Positions 8,959-17,311 of a stretch of DNA of 64,000 bases are shown here, in pieces; positions within the stretch are counted from its first letter, which is position 1, and the number at the start of each line of letters is the position of its first letter. A program made the position numbers and the translations under genes. This DNA is from Streptomyces sp. cf386. GTDB lineage: Bacteria; Actinomycetota; Actinomycetes; Streptomycetales; Streptomycetaceae. Below the pieces are notes generated by a model. The model was not told where the DNA came from. It did not search any database and was given only the letters and a program-made list of their open reading frames with translations. Location: positions 1 through 64,000 of the forward strand of contig NZ_FNHV01000014.1 of the NCBI RefSeq assembly GCF_900103585.1, written 5' to 3'.

Positions 8959-11900
8959 ATGCTCGAACCGACCGAACCCACTGAGGGTTCCGAACTGAAC
9001 ACTCCCAGCGACACCCTGCCGCCGCGTCGTCGGCGCCGTGCCGCGTCCCGCCCGGCGGGTCCGCCGTCGGCTGCCGCCGAGGCGCAGTCCGCAGAGGTGG
9101 TCGAGCCGGCCATACCGGTCGCCGATGCCGCCGATGTCGCGGCGGTGACCGATGAGGCCGAGAAGGCTGCGGAGAGCGTCGAGGCCGTCGAGGCCGAGGT
9201 GACTCCTGAAGCCCTGGAAGCCGAAGAGGCCGAGGAGGCGGTGGAGGCCGCGCCTGCCGCTCGTACGCGTCGGCGTGCCACCCGTCGGGCGTCGGCGCCT
9301 GCCGGTGCTCCCGCTGCCGCCGAGGCAGTCGAGACCGTGGTTCCGGCTGCTGCCGCCGCGTCCCTCGCCGAGGAGGAGAGCGAGGCCGCTCCCGAAGCGC
9401 CCGCGGAGGTGACCGAGGAGGCCGCGCCGCCTCGTACGCGTCGGCGTGCCACCCGCCGGGTGTCCGCGCCTGCCGCTGCTCCGGCGGCGGAGGAGGCCGC
9501 TGAGACCGTGGTCTCCGGCGCCGGTGAGGGAGCCGAGAGCTCTGCCGCCGCTGAGGTGCCTGCCGCTGCGGAAACCGCTGCCCCTGCCGAGGAGGAGGCG
9601 CCGCGTCGTACGCGTCGGCGTGCCACCCGTCGGGCAGCCGCTCCCGCCGCGGCCGAGGAGAGCGCCGAGGCGCCCGTGAGTGCCGAGGCCGCCGCTGAGG
9701 CGGAGGAGCCGGCGGAGACTGCTGCTCCCGTCGCGTCGGACGAGGCTGCCGAGGAGGCCGCCCCCCGCCGTGCGCGTCGTCGTGCCACGCGGCGCGTGTC
9801 CGCGCCCGAGACTGCCGCCGCTGCCGAGGCCGAGGCTCCTGCCGAGGAGCCGGTGGCCGCGGAGACCCCCGTGACCTCCGGCATCGAGACGAAGGCCGCC
9901 GAGACCGTCGAGGCGCCCGCCGCCGAGGCCGACGACGAAGCCGCCCCGCGCCGTCGCCGTCGGGTCGTGCGCCGGGCCGCCGCCGGGTTCGCCGAGCCCG
10001 CTCGGGCCGCCGCCGACGAGGCGTCCGAGGCTCCGCGGCCGGCACGGCCCGCGGTGGCCGTGTTCCAGGCGCCCGTGTTCACCGAGCCGCAGTTCCAGAC
10101 GCCCCAGCGGGCCGCTGCCGCCGCGGCGGCAGCGGAGGCGGAGCCGGAGGCCGAGGATGTCGAGGAGTTCCCGGAGGAGCAGCCCGCCGCGTCGCGGCGT
10201 CGTCGTCGGCGCCGGGGTGGCGCGTTCGGCGAGGAGGCCGAGGCCCAGGGCGTCGAGGCCGCCGCCGAGGACGAGACCGAGGAAGCCGAAGAGGCTGTCG
10301 AGGACATCGCCGAGGGCGATGAGGCCGACGAGGCCGAGGAGACCGGGTCGCGTCGGCGTCGTCGGCGTGGTGGCCGGCGCCGCCGTCGTGGTGAGGCCGC
10401 GGACGCCGAGGGCGGCGACGCGGACACCGAGGAACTCGCCGCCGCGCAGGCCGCGCAGGACGCCGAGGACGCCGCCGAGGAGGACGAAGAGGACGCCGAG
10501 GACGCCCGCGACGAGGGTGCCGGCTCCAGTTCCAGCAGCCGTCGCCGCCGTCGCCGTCGGCGTCGCGCCGGTGACACCGCCGCCGACACCGAGCCCGACG
10601 AGGGCGACCCCGAGCGCACGGTCGTCAAGGTTCGTGAGCCCCGTCCCTCGCGGGAAAGGGGTGCCGAGCCGTCCGACGAGGTGCAGTCCATCAAGGGCTC
10701 CACGCGCCTGGAGGCCAAGAAGCAGCGCCGCCGGGAAGGCCGTGAGCAGGGCCGCCGTCGCGTCCCGATCATCACCGAGGCCGAGTTCCTGGCCCGCCGC
10801 GAGGCCGTCGAGCGCGTGATGGTCGTCCGTCAGCACGGCGACCGTACGCAGATCGGCGTCCTCGAGGACAACGTGCTCGTCGAGCACTACGTCAACAAGG
10901 AGCAGTCGACCTCGTACGTCGGCAACGTCTACCTGGGCAAGGTCCAGAACGTGCTGCCGTCGATGGAGGCCGCCTTCATCGACATCGGCAAGGGCCGCAA
11001 CGCCGTCCTGTACGCCGGTGAGGTCAACTTCGAGGCGCTGGGCATGGCCAACGGGCCGCGGCGCATCGAGTCCGCCCTGAAGTCCGGTCAGTCGGTCCTC
11101 GTGCAGGTCACCAAGGACCCGATCGGACACAAGGGCGCGCGCCTGACCAGCCAGGTCTCCCTGCCGGGCCGTTACCTCGTGTACGTCCCCGAGGGCTCGA
11201 TGACCGGCATCAGCCGCAAGCTGCCCGACACCGAGCGGGCCCGGCTGAAGACCATCCTCAAGAAGATCGTCCCCGAGGACGCGGGCGTCATCGTGCGCAC
11301 CGCCGCCGAGGGCGCGAGCGAGGACGAGCTGCGCCGCGATGTCGAGCGACTGCAGGCGCAGTGGGAGGACATCCAGAAGAAGTCGAAGAACGGCAACGCG
11401 CCGACGCTGCTGTACGGCGAGCCGGACATGACCGTCCGGGTCGTCCGGGACATCTTCAACGAGGACTTCTCCAAGGTCGTCGTCAGCGGTGACGAGGCCT
11501 GGGAGACCATCCACGGATACGTCTCGCACGTCGCGCCCGACCTGGCCGACCGGCTGTCGAAGTGGACCTCCGAGGTCGACGTCTTCGCCACCTACCGGAT
11601 CGACGAGCAGCTCGCCAAGGCGCTGGACCGCAAGGTCTGGCTGCCCAGCGGCGGTTCGCTGGTGATCGACCGGACCGAGGCGATGGTCGTCGTCGACGTC
11701 AACACCGGCAAGTTCACCGGTCAGGGCGGCAACCTCGAGGAGACGGTCACCAGGAACAACCTGGAGGCGGCCGAGGAGATCGTCCGTCAGCTGCGGCTGC
11801 GCGACCTCGGCGGCATCATCGTCATCGACTTCATCGACATGGTCCTGGAGTCCAACCGCGACCTGGTGCTGCGGCGTCTGCTGGAGTGCCTGGGCCGCGA

Positions 11901-13095
11901 CCGTACGAAGCACCAGGTCGCCGAGGTGACCTCGCTGGGGCTCGTGCAGATGACCCGTAAGCGGGTCGGGCAGGGGCTGCTGGAGTCCTTCTCCGAGACG
12001 TGCGTCCACTGCAACGGGCGCGGCGTCATCGTGCACATGGAGCAGCCGACGGCCGTCGGCGGCGGTGGTGGCGGCAAGCGCAAGAAGCGCGCGCGTGCCG
12101 GTGCCGGGCCCGAGCACGTGCACGAGGCGTCCGTCGCCACCGAGCCGGTCGAGACGGCCGAGGAGGAGGCGGAGACCGAGGCCGAGGTGGCCGCCGAGGT
12201 CGCCGAGCCGGCCGCGCTGGCCGAGCCCGCGTTCGCCCCGGACGAGGAGCTGTACAGCAGCGTCGCCGAGGCGGAGGCCGCCGTTCGCGGCGGTCGTTCG
12301 CGGCGCCGTGGCGGTCGGCGGGTGTCGGCTCCGGCCGGCGCGCCCCGCAAGCCCGAGACGGTTGCCACGGCCCAGGGCGTGACCGTCGCCGAGGAGATCG
12401 CCCGTCCGGTGCAGCCGGAGTCGGCCGCAGCGGCGAAGGCCGAGCCGGTCGCCGTGGAGGACGTGGTCGTCGAGACCTCGGCCGCCGAGGCCACGGGTGC
12501 TGAAGCGCCGGTCACGGAGGCTGCGGCCACTGCTCCGGCCGCTGAGGAGGCCGCGCCCAAGGGGCGTTCGCGGCGTCGCGCGACCCGTAAGGTGTCGGCG
12601 CCCGCCGGGTCGCCCGCGGGGGCGGAGGCCGCCGTGGTGACGGTCAGCGAGACCGCGGCCCTTGCGGCCGAGCAGGTGGCGGAGGCCCCGGTTGCGGCTC
12701 CTGCCGCGGCTTCGGCGGAGCAGGCCGAGGAGGCTCCGGCCGAGGCTGTCGCCGAGAGTGCTGCTCCGGCCCGTCCGCGCCGCCGCGCCGTGCGCAAGGC
12801 CACCGCGCCGACCGCGTCCGAGGAGGCGGCCGTGGTGGTCGTCCCGACCGGGGACGAGGCTCAGGCGGAGGCCCCGGCTGCCGACGAGGGCGTCGAGGAG
12901 GTCGCTCCGGCCAAGAAGACGGCCCGTAAGACGGCCAAGACGGCCACGGCGAAGAAGGCGGCCACCAAGAAGACCGCGGCCAAGAAGACGGCTGCCAAGA
13001 AGGCGACGGTCAAGAAGGCGGCGAAGACCGTCAAGACGGCCGCGGCCAAGTCGACGGCGAAGAAGACCACGGTCTCTGCTGCCACCGACGAGTGA
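8959..13095 (+). CDS. RNase E/G family endoribonuclease with long disordered arms
   Basis: Single-strand-specific, 5'-end-sensitive endoribonuclease for mRNA decay and rRNA processing; 1378 residues. The catalytic core is central (about 610-1030): an S1 RNA-binding domain (about 645-695), the Mg-binding Asp motifs VVVDVNTGKF (about 905-915) and VIDFIDM (about 953-959), and the Zn-link CVHCNGRG (about 1014-1021) used for dimerisation in E. coli RNase E. The N-terminal ~600 residues are Ala/Glu-rich with at least four TRRRATRR-type or related basic blocks about 55 residues apart. The C-terminus ends in a histone-H1-like Lys/Ala tail. Arms on both sides of the catalytic domain match what is known of streptomycete RNase ES. 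It is followed by its own hairpin and the rplU promoter. Confidence 0.95.
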   Translation: MLEPTEPTEGSELNTPSDTLPPRRRRRAASRPAGPPSAAAEAQSAEVVEPAIPVADAADVAAVTDEAEKAAESVEAVEAEVTPEALEAEEAEEAVEAAPAARTRRRATRRASAPAGAPAAAEAVETVVPAAAAASLAEEESEAAPEAPAEVTEEAAPPRTRRRATRRVSAPAAAPAAEEAAETVVSGAGEGAESSAAAEVPAAAETAAPAEEEAPRRTRRRATRRAAAPAAAEESAEAPVSAEAAAEAEEPAETAAPVASDEAAEEAAPRRARRRATRRVSAPETAAAAEAEAPAEEPVAAETPVTSGIETKAAETVEAPAAEADDEAAPRRRRRVVRRAAAGFAEPARAAADEASEAPRPARPAVAVFQAPVFTEPQFQTPQRAAAAAAAAEAEPEAEDVEEFPEEQPAASRRRRRRRGGAFGEEAEAQGVEAAAEDETEEAEEAVEDIAEGDEADEAEETGSRRRRRRGGRRRRRGEAADAEGGDADTEELAAAQAAQDAEDAAEEDEEDAEDARDEGAGSSSSSRRRRRRRRRAGDTAADTEPDEGDPERTVVKVREPRPSRERGAEPSDEVQSIKGSTRLEAKKQRRREGREQGRRRVPIITEAEFLARREAVERVMVVRQHGDRTQIGVLEDNVLVEHYVNKEQSTSYVGNVYLGKVQNVLPSMEAAFIDIGKGRNAVLYAGEVNFEALGMANGPRRIESALKSGQSVLVQVTKDPIGHKGARLTSQVSLPGRYLVYVPEGSMTGISRKLPDTERARLKTILKKIVPEDAGVIVRTAAEGASEDELRRDVERLQAQWEDIQKKSKNGNAPTLLYGEPDMTVRVVRDIFNEDFSKVVVSGDEAWETIHGYVSHVAPDLADRLSKWTSEVDVFATYRIDEQLAKALDRKVWLPSGGSLVIDRTEAMVVVDVNTGKFTGQGGNLEETVTRNNLEAAEEIVRQLRLRDLGGIIVIDFIDMVLESNRDLVLRRLLECLGRDRTKHQVAEVTSLGLVQMTRKRVGQGLLESFSETCVHCNGRGVIVHMEQPTAVGGGGGGKRKKRARAGAGPEHVHEASVATEPVETAEEEAETEAEVAAEVAEPAALAEPAFAPDEELYSSVAEAEAAVRGGRSRRRGGRRVSAPAGAPRKPETVATAQGVTVAEEIARPVQPESAAAAKAEPVAVEDVVVETSAAEATGAEAPVTEAAATAPAAEEAAPKGRSRRRATRKVSAPAGSPAGAEAAVVTVSETAALAAEQVAEAPVAAPAAASAEQAEEAPAEAVAESAAPARPRRRAVRKATAPTASEEAAVVVVPTGDEAQAEAPAADEGVEEVAPAKKTARKTAKTATAKKAATKKTAAKKTAAKKATVKKAAKTVKTAAAKSTAKKTTVSAATDE

Positions 13096-13152
13096 CACTC
13101 ACCGGTGAGTGATGCTCGCCGACGAGTGACGCTCAGCTACGAGTGATGCGAG

Positions 13153-13181
13153 GTGCGGCCGGTCCCTGTGACCGGCCGCAC
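13153..13181 (+). terminator. Hairpin terminator after the RNase E/G gene
   Basis: GTGCGGCCGGT and ACCGGCCGCAC form a perfect 11-bp stem with a 7-nt loop, 57 bp past the stop. There is no T-run, which is common for streptomycete terminators. Confidence 0.65.
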
Positions 13182-13202
13182 TCTCGTGGGGCCCGGCCCG
13201 GT

Positions 13203-13232
13203 TTGACCCCCTCGGCCACGGCCCCGTAACCT
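13203..13232 (+). promoter_or_regulatory. Vegetative-type promoter for rplU-rpmA
   Basis: TTGACC (13203-13208), an 18-bp spacer and TAACCT (13227-13232) match the principal sigma factor consensus well. A second TTGACC at 13232-13237 with TAGAGG 17 bp on could be an overlapping promoter. Either gives an rplU leader of about 120-140 nt. Confidence 0.7.
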
Positions 13233-13378
13233 TGACCGTCGGCGTGTCCGCATGTAGAGGCACGCCACATCCCCGTAAACCTCTTCCTCCAGAGCACTCG
13301 GTGTTCCGGAGAGGCCACTCGCGAGCCGGGCGGCTGGACTGCGGGGGTGCCGTTCCCGAGCGAGAGAGTGAGATCCGC

Positions 13379-13699
13379 GTGTACGCCATCGTGCGCAGCG
13401 GTGGTCGCCAGCACAAGGTTGCTGTCGGCGACATCGTTGAGGTTGACAAGATTTCCACTGCCAAGGTTGGCGACACGGTCGAGCTCTCGACCCTGCTCGT
13501 TGTCGACGGCGACGCTGTGACCAGCGACCCGTGGGTCCTGGCCGGCATCAAGGTCCAGGCCGAGGTCGTGGACCACCACAAGGGCGTCAAGATCGACATC
13601 CTTCGCTACAAGAACAAGACCGGCTACCGCCGTCGTCAGGGCCACCGCCAGCAGTACACGGCGATCAAGGTCACTGAGATCCCCGCGGCTGCGAAGTAA
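13379..13699 (+). CDS. rplU: 50S ribosomal protein L21 (bL21)
   Basis: Structural protein of the large ribosomal subunit, 106 residues, the normal family length. It begins MYAIVRSGGRQHKVAVGD, which is diagnostic, and has the basic C-terminal block KNKTGYRRRQGHRQ. The start is the GTG giving this N-terminus; longer in-frame starts upstream would add a non-homologous extension. The codons are less extreme in GC than those of its neighbours (AAGATT, GTTGGC), as expected for a highly expressed gene. rpmA follows after 14 bp. Confidence 0.98.
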   Translation: MYAIVRSGGRQHKVAVGDIVEVDKISTAKVGDTVELSTLLVVDGDAVTSDPWVLAGIKVQAEVVDHHKGVKIDILRYKNKTGYRRRQGHRQQYTAIKVTEIPAAAK

Positions 13700-13713
13700 G
13701 GGACTGAGGAGAG

Positions 13714-13968
13714 ATGGCACACAAGAAGGGCGCATCGTCCACCCGTAACGGTCGTGACTCCAACGCTCAGCGCCTCGGCGTGAAGCGCTTCGGTGGTCAG
13801 GTCGTCAACGCGGGCGAGATCCTGGTCCGTCAGCGCGGCACCCACTTCCACCCGGGCGCCGGTGTCGGCCGTGGCGGCGACGACACGCTGTTCGCGCTGC
13901 AGGCCGGTTCGGTGCAGTTCGGCACCCACCGTGGCCGCAAGGTCGTGAACATCGTTCCGGTCGCCTGA
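13714..13968 (+). CDS. rpmA: 50S ribosomal protein L27 (bL27)
   Basis: Large-subunit protein near the peptidyl transferase centre; 84 residues. The N-terminus MAHKKGASSTRNGRDSNAQR is diagnostic and shows no cleavable Firmicute-type extension. A GAGGAGAG ribosome-binding site lies just upstream. It is co-transcribed with rplU and ends at a strong two-part hairpin. Confidence 0.98.
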   Translation: MAHKKGASSTRNGRDSNAQRLGVKRFGGQVVNAGEILVRQRGTHFHPGAGVGRGGDDTLFALQAGSVQFGTHRGRKVVNIVPVA

Positions 13969-13983
13969 TCGGACACTTTCGCG

Positions 13984-14027
13984 AGGCGGACCTCACTTCC
14001 CGGTTCGGGAAGGCGGGTCCGCCTTTC
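13984..14027 (+). terminator. Intrinsic terminator after rpmA
   Basis: AGGCGGACC (13984-13992) pairs with GGTCCGCCT (14016-14024), enclosing an inner TTCCCG/CGGGAA stem, and is followed by TTTCG. It separates the ribosomal protein genes from obg. Confidence 0.8.
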
Positions 14028-14083
14028 GCGTGTTAGAGCAGTAGAGAACCGTACGAATATTTCAAGTGCTGGAGGCACCCCAC

Positions 14084-15529
14084 ATGACCACCTTCGTGGA
14101 CCGCGTCGAACTGCATGTCGCCGCGGGTAGCGGAGGCCACGGCTGTGCCTCCGTTCACCGTGAGAAGTTCAAACCGCTCGGCGGACCCGACGGCGGCAAC
14201 GGCGGGCGCGGCGGGGACGTGACCCTCACCGTCGACCAGTCGATCACCACGCTCCTCGAATACCACCACTCCCCGCACCGCAAGGCCACCAACGGCAAGC
14301 CCGGCGAGGGCGGCAACCGGTCCGGCAAGGACGGGCAGGACCTGGTCCTTCCCGTGCCGGACGGCACCGTCGTACTCGACAAGGCCGGCAATGTCCTCGC
14401 CGACCTGGTCGGGCAGGGCACGTCGTACGTCGCCGCGCAGGGCGGCCGGGGCGGGCTCGGCAACGCCGCGCTGGCGTCGGCGCGGCGCAAGGCGCCCGGT
14501 TTCGCGCTGCTCGGTGAGCCGGGGAGCCTGCAGGACATCGTCCTGGAGCTGAAGACGGTCGCCGATGTGGCGCTGGTCGGCTACCCGAGCGCCGGGAAGT
14601 CGTCGCTGATCTCGGTGCTGAGCGCCGCGAAGCCGAAGATCGCGGACTACCCCTTCACGACGCTCGTGCCGAACCTGGGCGTGGTGACGGCGGGGTCGAC
14701 CGTCTACACCATCGCCGACGTCCCCGGTCTCATCCCGGGCGCCAGCCAGGGCAAGGGCCTGGGCCTGGAGTTCCTGCGGCACGTCGAGCGGTGCAGTGTG
14801 CTCGTGCACGTCCTGGACACCGCGACGCTGGAGTCCGACCGGGACCCCGTCTCCGACCTGGACATCATCGAGGCGGAGCTGCGGGAGTACGGCGGGCTCG
14901 ACAACCGGCCCCGGATCGTGGTCCTCAACAAGATCGACGTACCGGACGGCAAGGACCTCGCCGAGATGGTGCGGCCGGACCTGGAGGCTCGGGGGTACCG
15001 GGTCTTCGAGGTGTCGGCGGTGGCGCACATCGGGCTGAAGGAGCTGTCCTTCGCGCTGGCCGAGCTGGTGGGCAACGCGCGTGCCGCCAAGCCGAAGGAA
15101 GAGGCGACGCGGATCGTGATCCGGCCGAAGGCCGTCGACGACGCGGGCTTCACCGTGACCCGCGAGGAGGCCGGCGGCGAGCCGCTGTTCCGGGTGCGCG
15201 GTGAGAAGCCCGAGCGCTGGGTGCGGCAGACCGACTTCAACAACGACGAGGCCGTGGGGTATCTCGCGGACCGGCTCAACCGGCTCGGTGTCGAAGAGGA
15301 GTTGGTGAAGGCCGGGGCCCGGTCCGGTGACGGCGTCGCCATCGGGCCCGAGGACAACGCCGTGGTCTTCGACTGGGAGCCGACGTTGACGGCCGGTGCG
15401 GAGATGCTGGGGCGGCGTGGCGAGGACCATCGCTTCGAGGCGCCGCGGCCTGCTGCGCAGCGGCGGCGTGACCGGGATGCCGAGCGGGACGAGGCCCTCC
15501 GGGAGTACGACGACTTCGAGCCGTTCTGA
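14084..15529 (+). CDS. obgE: GTPase Obg/CgtA
   Basis: Essential Spo0B-type GTPase linked to 50S ribosome maturation and, in Streptomyces, to the onset of differentiation; 481 residues. The Gly-rich Obg fold occupies residues 1 to about 158. The G domain has the P-loop GYPSAGKSSL, the DVPGL Switch II motif and NKID. A C-terminal OCT domain is followed by a charged tail. The start is the ATG with GGAGG 8 nt upstream; an upstream in-frame start (14066) would add six residues. rplU-rpmA-obg is a conserved bacterial order. Confidence 0.97.
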   Translation: MTTFVDRVELHVAAGSGGHGCASVHREKFKPLGGPDGGNGGRGGDVTLTVDQSITTLLEYHHSPHRKATNGKPGEGGNRSGKDGQDLVLPVPDGTVVLDKAGNVLADLVGQGTSYVAAQGGRGGLGNAALASARRKAPGFALLGEPGSLQDIVLELKTVADVALVGYPSAGKSSLISVLSAAKPKIADYPFTTLVPNLGVVTAGSTVYTIADVPGLIPGASQGKGLGLEFLRHVERCSVLVHVLDTATLESDRDPVSDLDIIEAELREYGGLDNRPRIVVLNKIDVPDGKDLAEMVRPDLEARGYRVFEVSAVAHIGLKELSFALAELVGNARAAKPKEEATRIVIRPKAVDDAGFTVTREEAGGEPLFRVRGEKPERWVRQTDFNNDEAVGYLADRLNRLGVEEELVKAGARSGDGVAIGPEDNAVVFDWEPTLTAGAEMLGRRGEDHRFEAPRPAAQRRRDRDAERDEALREYDDFEPF

Positions 15530-15563
15530 TTCTGGGGTTACCCGGCGTTGTCGTTGGCGTCGG

Positions 15564-15583
15564 CTGGGGGCTGCCGCCCCCAG
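15564..15583 (+). terminator. GC-rich hairpin after obg
   Basis: CTGGGGGC and GCCCCCAG form an 8-bp stem with a 4-nt loop, 34 bp past the obg stop; a likely terminator. Confidence 0.5.
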
Positions 15584-15613
15584 ACCCCCGCTTCGGCCCT
15601 TAAGGGGCCTTGT

Positions 15614-15658
15614 CCTCAAACGCCGGACGGGCTGGAATGCCCGGGCCGGCGTTTGAGG
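15614..15658. repeat. Long nested inverted repeat (streptomycete intergenic type)
   Basis: CCTCAAACGCCGG (15614-15626) is perfectly complementary to CCGGCGTTTGAGG (15646-15658), with an inner CGGGC/GCCCG stem and a 6-nt loop. From memory, closely similar CTCAAACGCCGG elements occur at many intergenic sites in Streptomyces genomes. It probably acts as a terminator or mRNA-stabilising hairpin for obg. Confidence 0.65.
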
Positions 15659-15817
15659 GGTGCCGTTGGCCTGTTTGGTTAACTGCGGGAAAAATCGCGG
15701 CGTATCTCAGGGCAACCCCTTCGCTCTTCGGTGAGTCGTACTGGGCGGCGTGGATGAGGATCTTGAATTTTCGGGACCTCTCCACGCTCAACTGCCCTTC
15801 CGATTCCCGGAGTCGAC

Positions 15818-17248
15818 GTGGTCGAGGCTGTTCCGCGCAGGACACTGCGTACCGTTGCCGTAGCTGTCGCCGTGGTGGCCGTGTGTGCCGGTGTGCTGCC
15901 GGCCGGGCCCGCCCGTGCGGCGACCGGCACCTTGCGGCAGGACTTCAACGGCGACGGGTACGGCGATCTGGCCGTGGCCGCTCCCGACGCCACCGTGAAC
16001 GGCAAGGCCGAGGCGGGCTACGTCGCCGTGCTGTACGGGTCCGCGAACGGGCTGCGCGGCACGGCCGCGAAGGTGTACACGCAGGCCTCCGCCGGCGTTC
16101 CGGGCACCGTCGAGGCCGGTGACCGCTTCGGCTCGGACCTGGTCACCGCCGATCTGGACGGCGACGGGTACACCGACCTCCAGGTGTCGGCCGACGACGA
16201 GCGGTGGGAGCAGGGCGGCATCGCCCGGGAGGGCAGCCGGACCGTGCTGTGGGGCGGCCAGGGCGGCTTCACCTCGGGGAAGGTGCGGCCCGCCGTAGGC
16301 GACGGCCGGTACCAGAGCGGCGCAGGGACCGTCACCGGCGACTTCAACGGTGACGGGCATCAGGACCTGCTCGACAACGGCCGTGTGGAGTACGGGCCCT
16401 TCGGGCGTGACGGTGTACCCGCCGGCACGACCGGGGTGCAGCTCGTCGACGGCGACATCCAACTGGTCAAGGTGGTGACCGGAGATGTGGACGGCGACGG
16501 CATCACCGACGTCGTCACCCTTGCCCAGTCGTTCGACGACGATGACGAGGGCAACCACGGCGAGCACCTGAACTTCCTGCGCGGAAGCCGCGACGGCCTG
16601 CGCCCGCTCGTCGTCCTCAGGGACGCACAGGGCGAGCGGATCAGCCCCGATCACACCCTGGCCATCGGCGACGTCAACGGCGACCACCGCGGGGACATCG
16701 TCATGGGCTACGGACGGCTCAGGTTCATCTACGGCACGGTGAACGGCCCCGCCGACTCCGTCGCCCCCCGCACCATCACCCAGGACACCCCCGGCATGCC
16801 CGGCGCCGACGAGCCCGAGGATGTCCTCGGGCTCGACCTCGCGGTCGGCGACGTCAACGGCGACGGCTACGGCGACGTCCTGGCCGGTGACCCGTTCGAG
16901 GACCTGGGCACGGTGAAGCAGGCCGGCGCCTTCGTCGTCGTACCCGGCGGACCGGACGGGCCCACCGGGGCCGGCGGCACACTCCTCAGCCAGAGCAGCG
17001 CGGATGTTCCCGGGACCGCCGAGAAGGGCGATCGCTTCGGCGAGCGGGTTCATCTCGTCGACGGCAACGGCGACGGGCGGGCCGAGCCCGTAGTGGCCGC
17101 GATCGGGGAGGACTCGTACGCCGGTGGCGTGTGGGTGTTCCGGTCCGGCTCGGCGGGTGTCACGGCCAAGGGCTCCTTCGCCTTCGGCGCCCGCACGCTC
17201 GGGACGGTCGCGAGCGGCGCCCGGCTCGGTGACCGGTTCCCACGCTGA
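15818..17248 (+). CDS. Secreted FG-GAP repeat (integrin-like beta-propeller) protein 1
   Basis: Exported protein of 476 residues. An Arg-containing N-terminus and a hydrophobic Ala/Val segment (about residues 10-34, ending GPARA) form a Sec or Tat signal peptide. The rest carries seven calcium-binding loops of the form DxNGDGxxD (for example DFNGDGYGD, DLDGDGYTD, DVDGDGITD, DVNGDGYGD, ending DGNGDGRAE), consistent with a seven-bladed propeller. No catalytic domain is attached, so binding to a wall or extracellular ligand is the best guess. It is the first of three tandem paralogues. The start is a GTG and the upstream region (15670-15810) is relatively AT-rich. Confidence 0.85.
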   Translation: MVEAVPRRTLRTVAVAVAVVAVCAGVLPAGPARAATGTLRQDFNGDGYGDLAVAAPDATVNGKAEAGYVAVLYGSANGLRGTAAKVYTQASAGVPGTVEAGDRFGSDLVTADLDGDGYTDLQVSADDERWEQGGIAREGSRTVLWGGQGGFTSGKVRPAVGDGRYQSGAGTVTGDFNGDGHQDLLDNGRVEYGPFGRDGVPAGTTGVQLVDGDIQLVKVVTGDVDGDGITDVVTLAQSFDDDDEGNHGEHLNFLRGSRDGLRPLVVLRDAQGERISPDHTLAIGDVNGDHRGDIVMGYGRLRFIYGTVNGPADSVAPRTITQDTPGMPGADEPEDVLGLDLAVGDVNGDGYGDVLAGDPFEDLGTVKQAGAFVVVPGGPDGPTGAGGTLLSQSSADVPGTAEKGDRFGERVHLVDGNGDGRAEPVVAAIGEDSYAGGVWVFRSGSAGVTAKGSFAFGARTLGTVASGARLGDRFPR

Positions 17249-17311
17249 TCCCGGCCCTTCCGCGGGTCCCGACCCTTCCTCTGATCACTTGCTTTCTACG
17301 TCAGGAATTCC

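Noticed and set aside
6618..10775. 1385-codon minus-strand frame over the membrane-protein, DUF2344 and RNase genes
   Set aside because: Ser/Ala/Arg low complexity antisense to three recognisable genes; caused by extreme GC bias.
8899..13098. 1399-codon minus-strand frame opposite RNase E/G
   Set aside because: Antisense image of the Ala/Glu/Arg repeats; no domain and no plausible start context.
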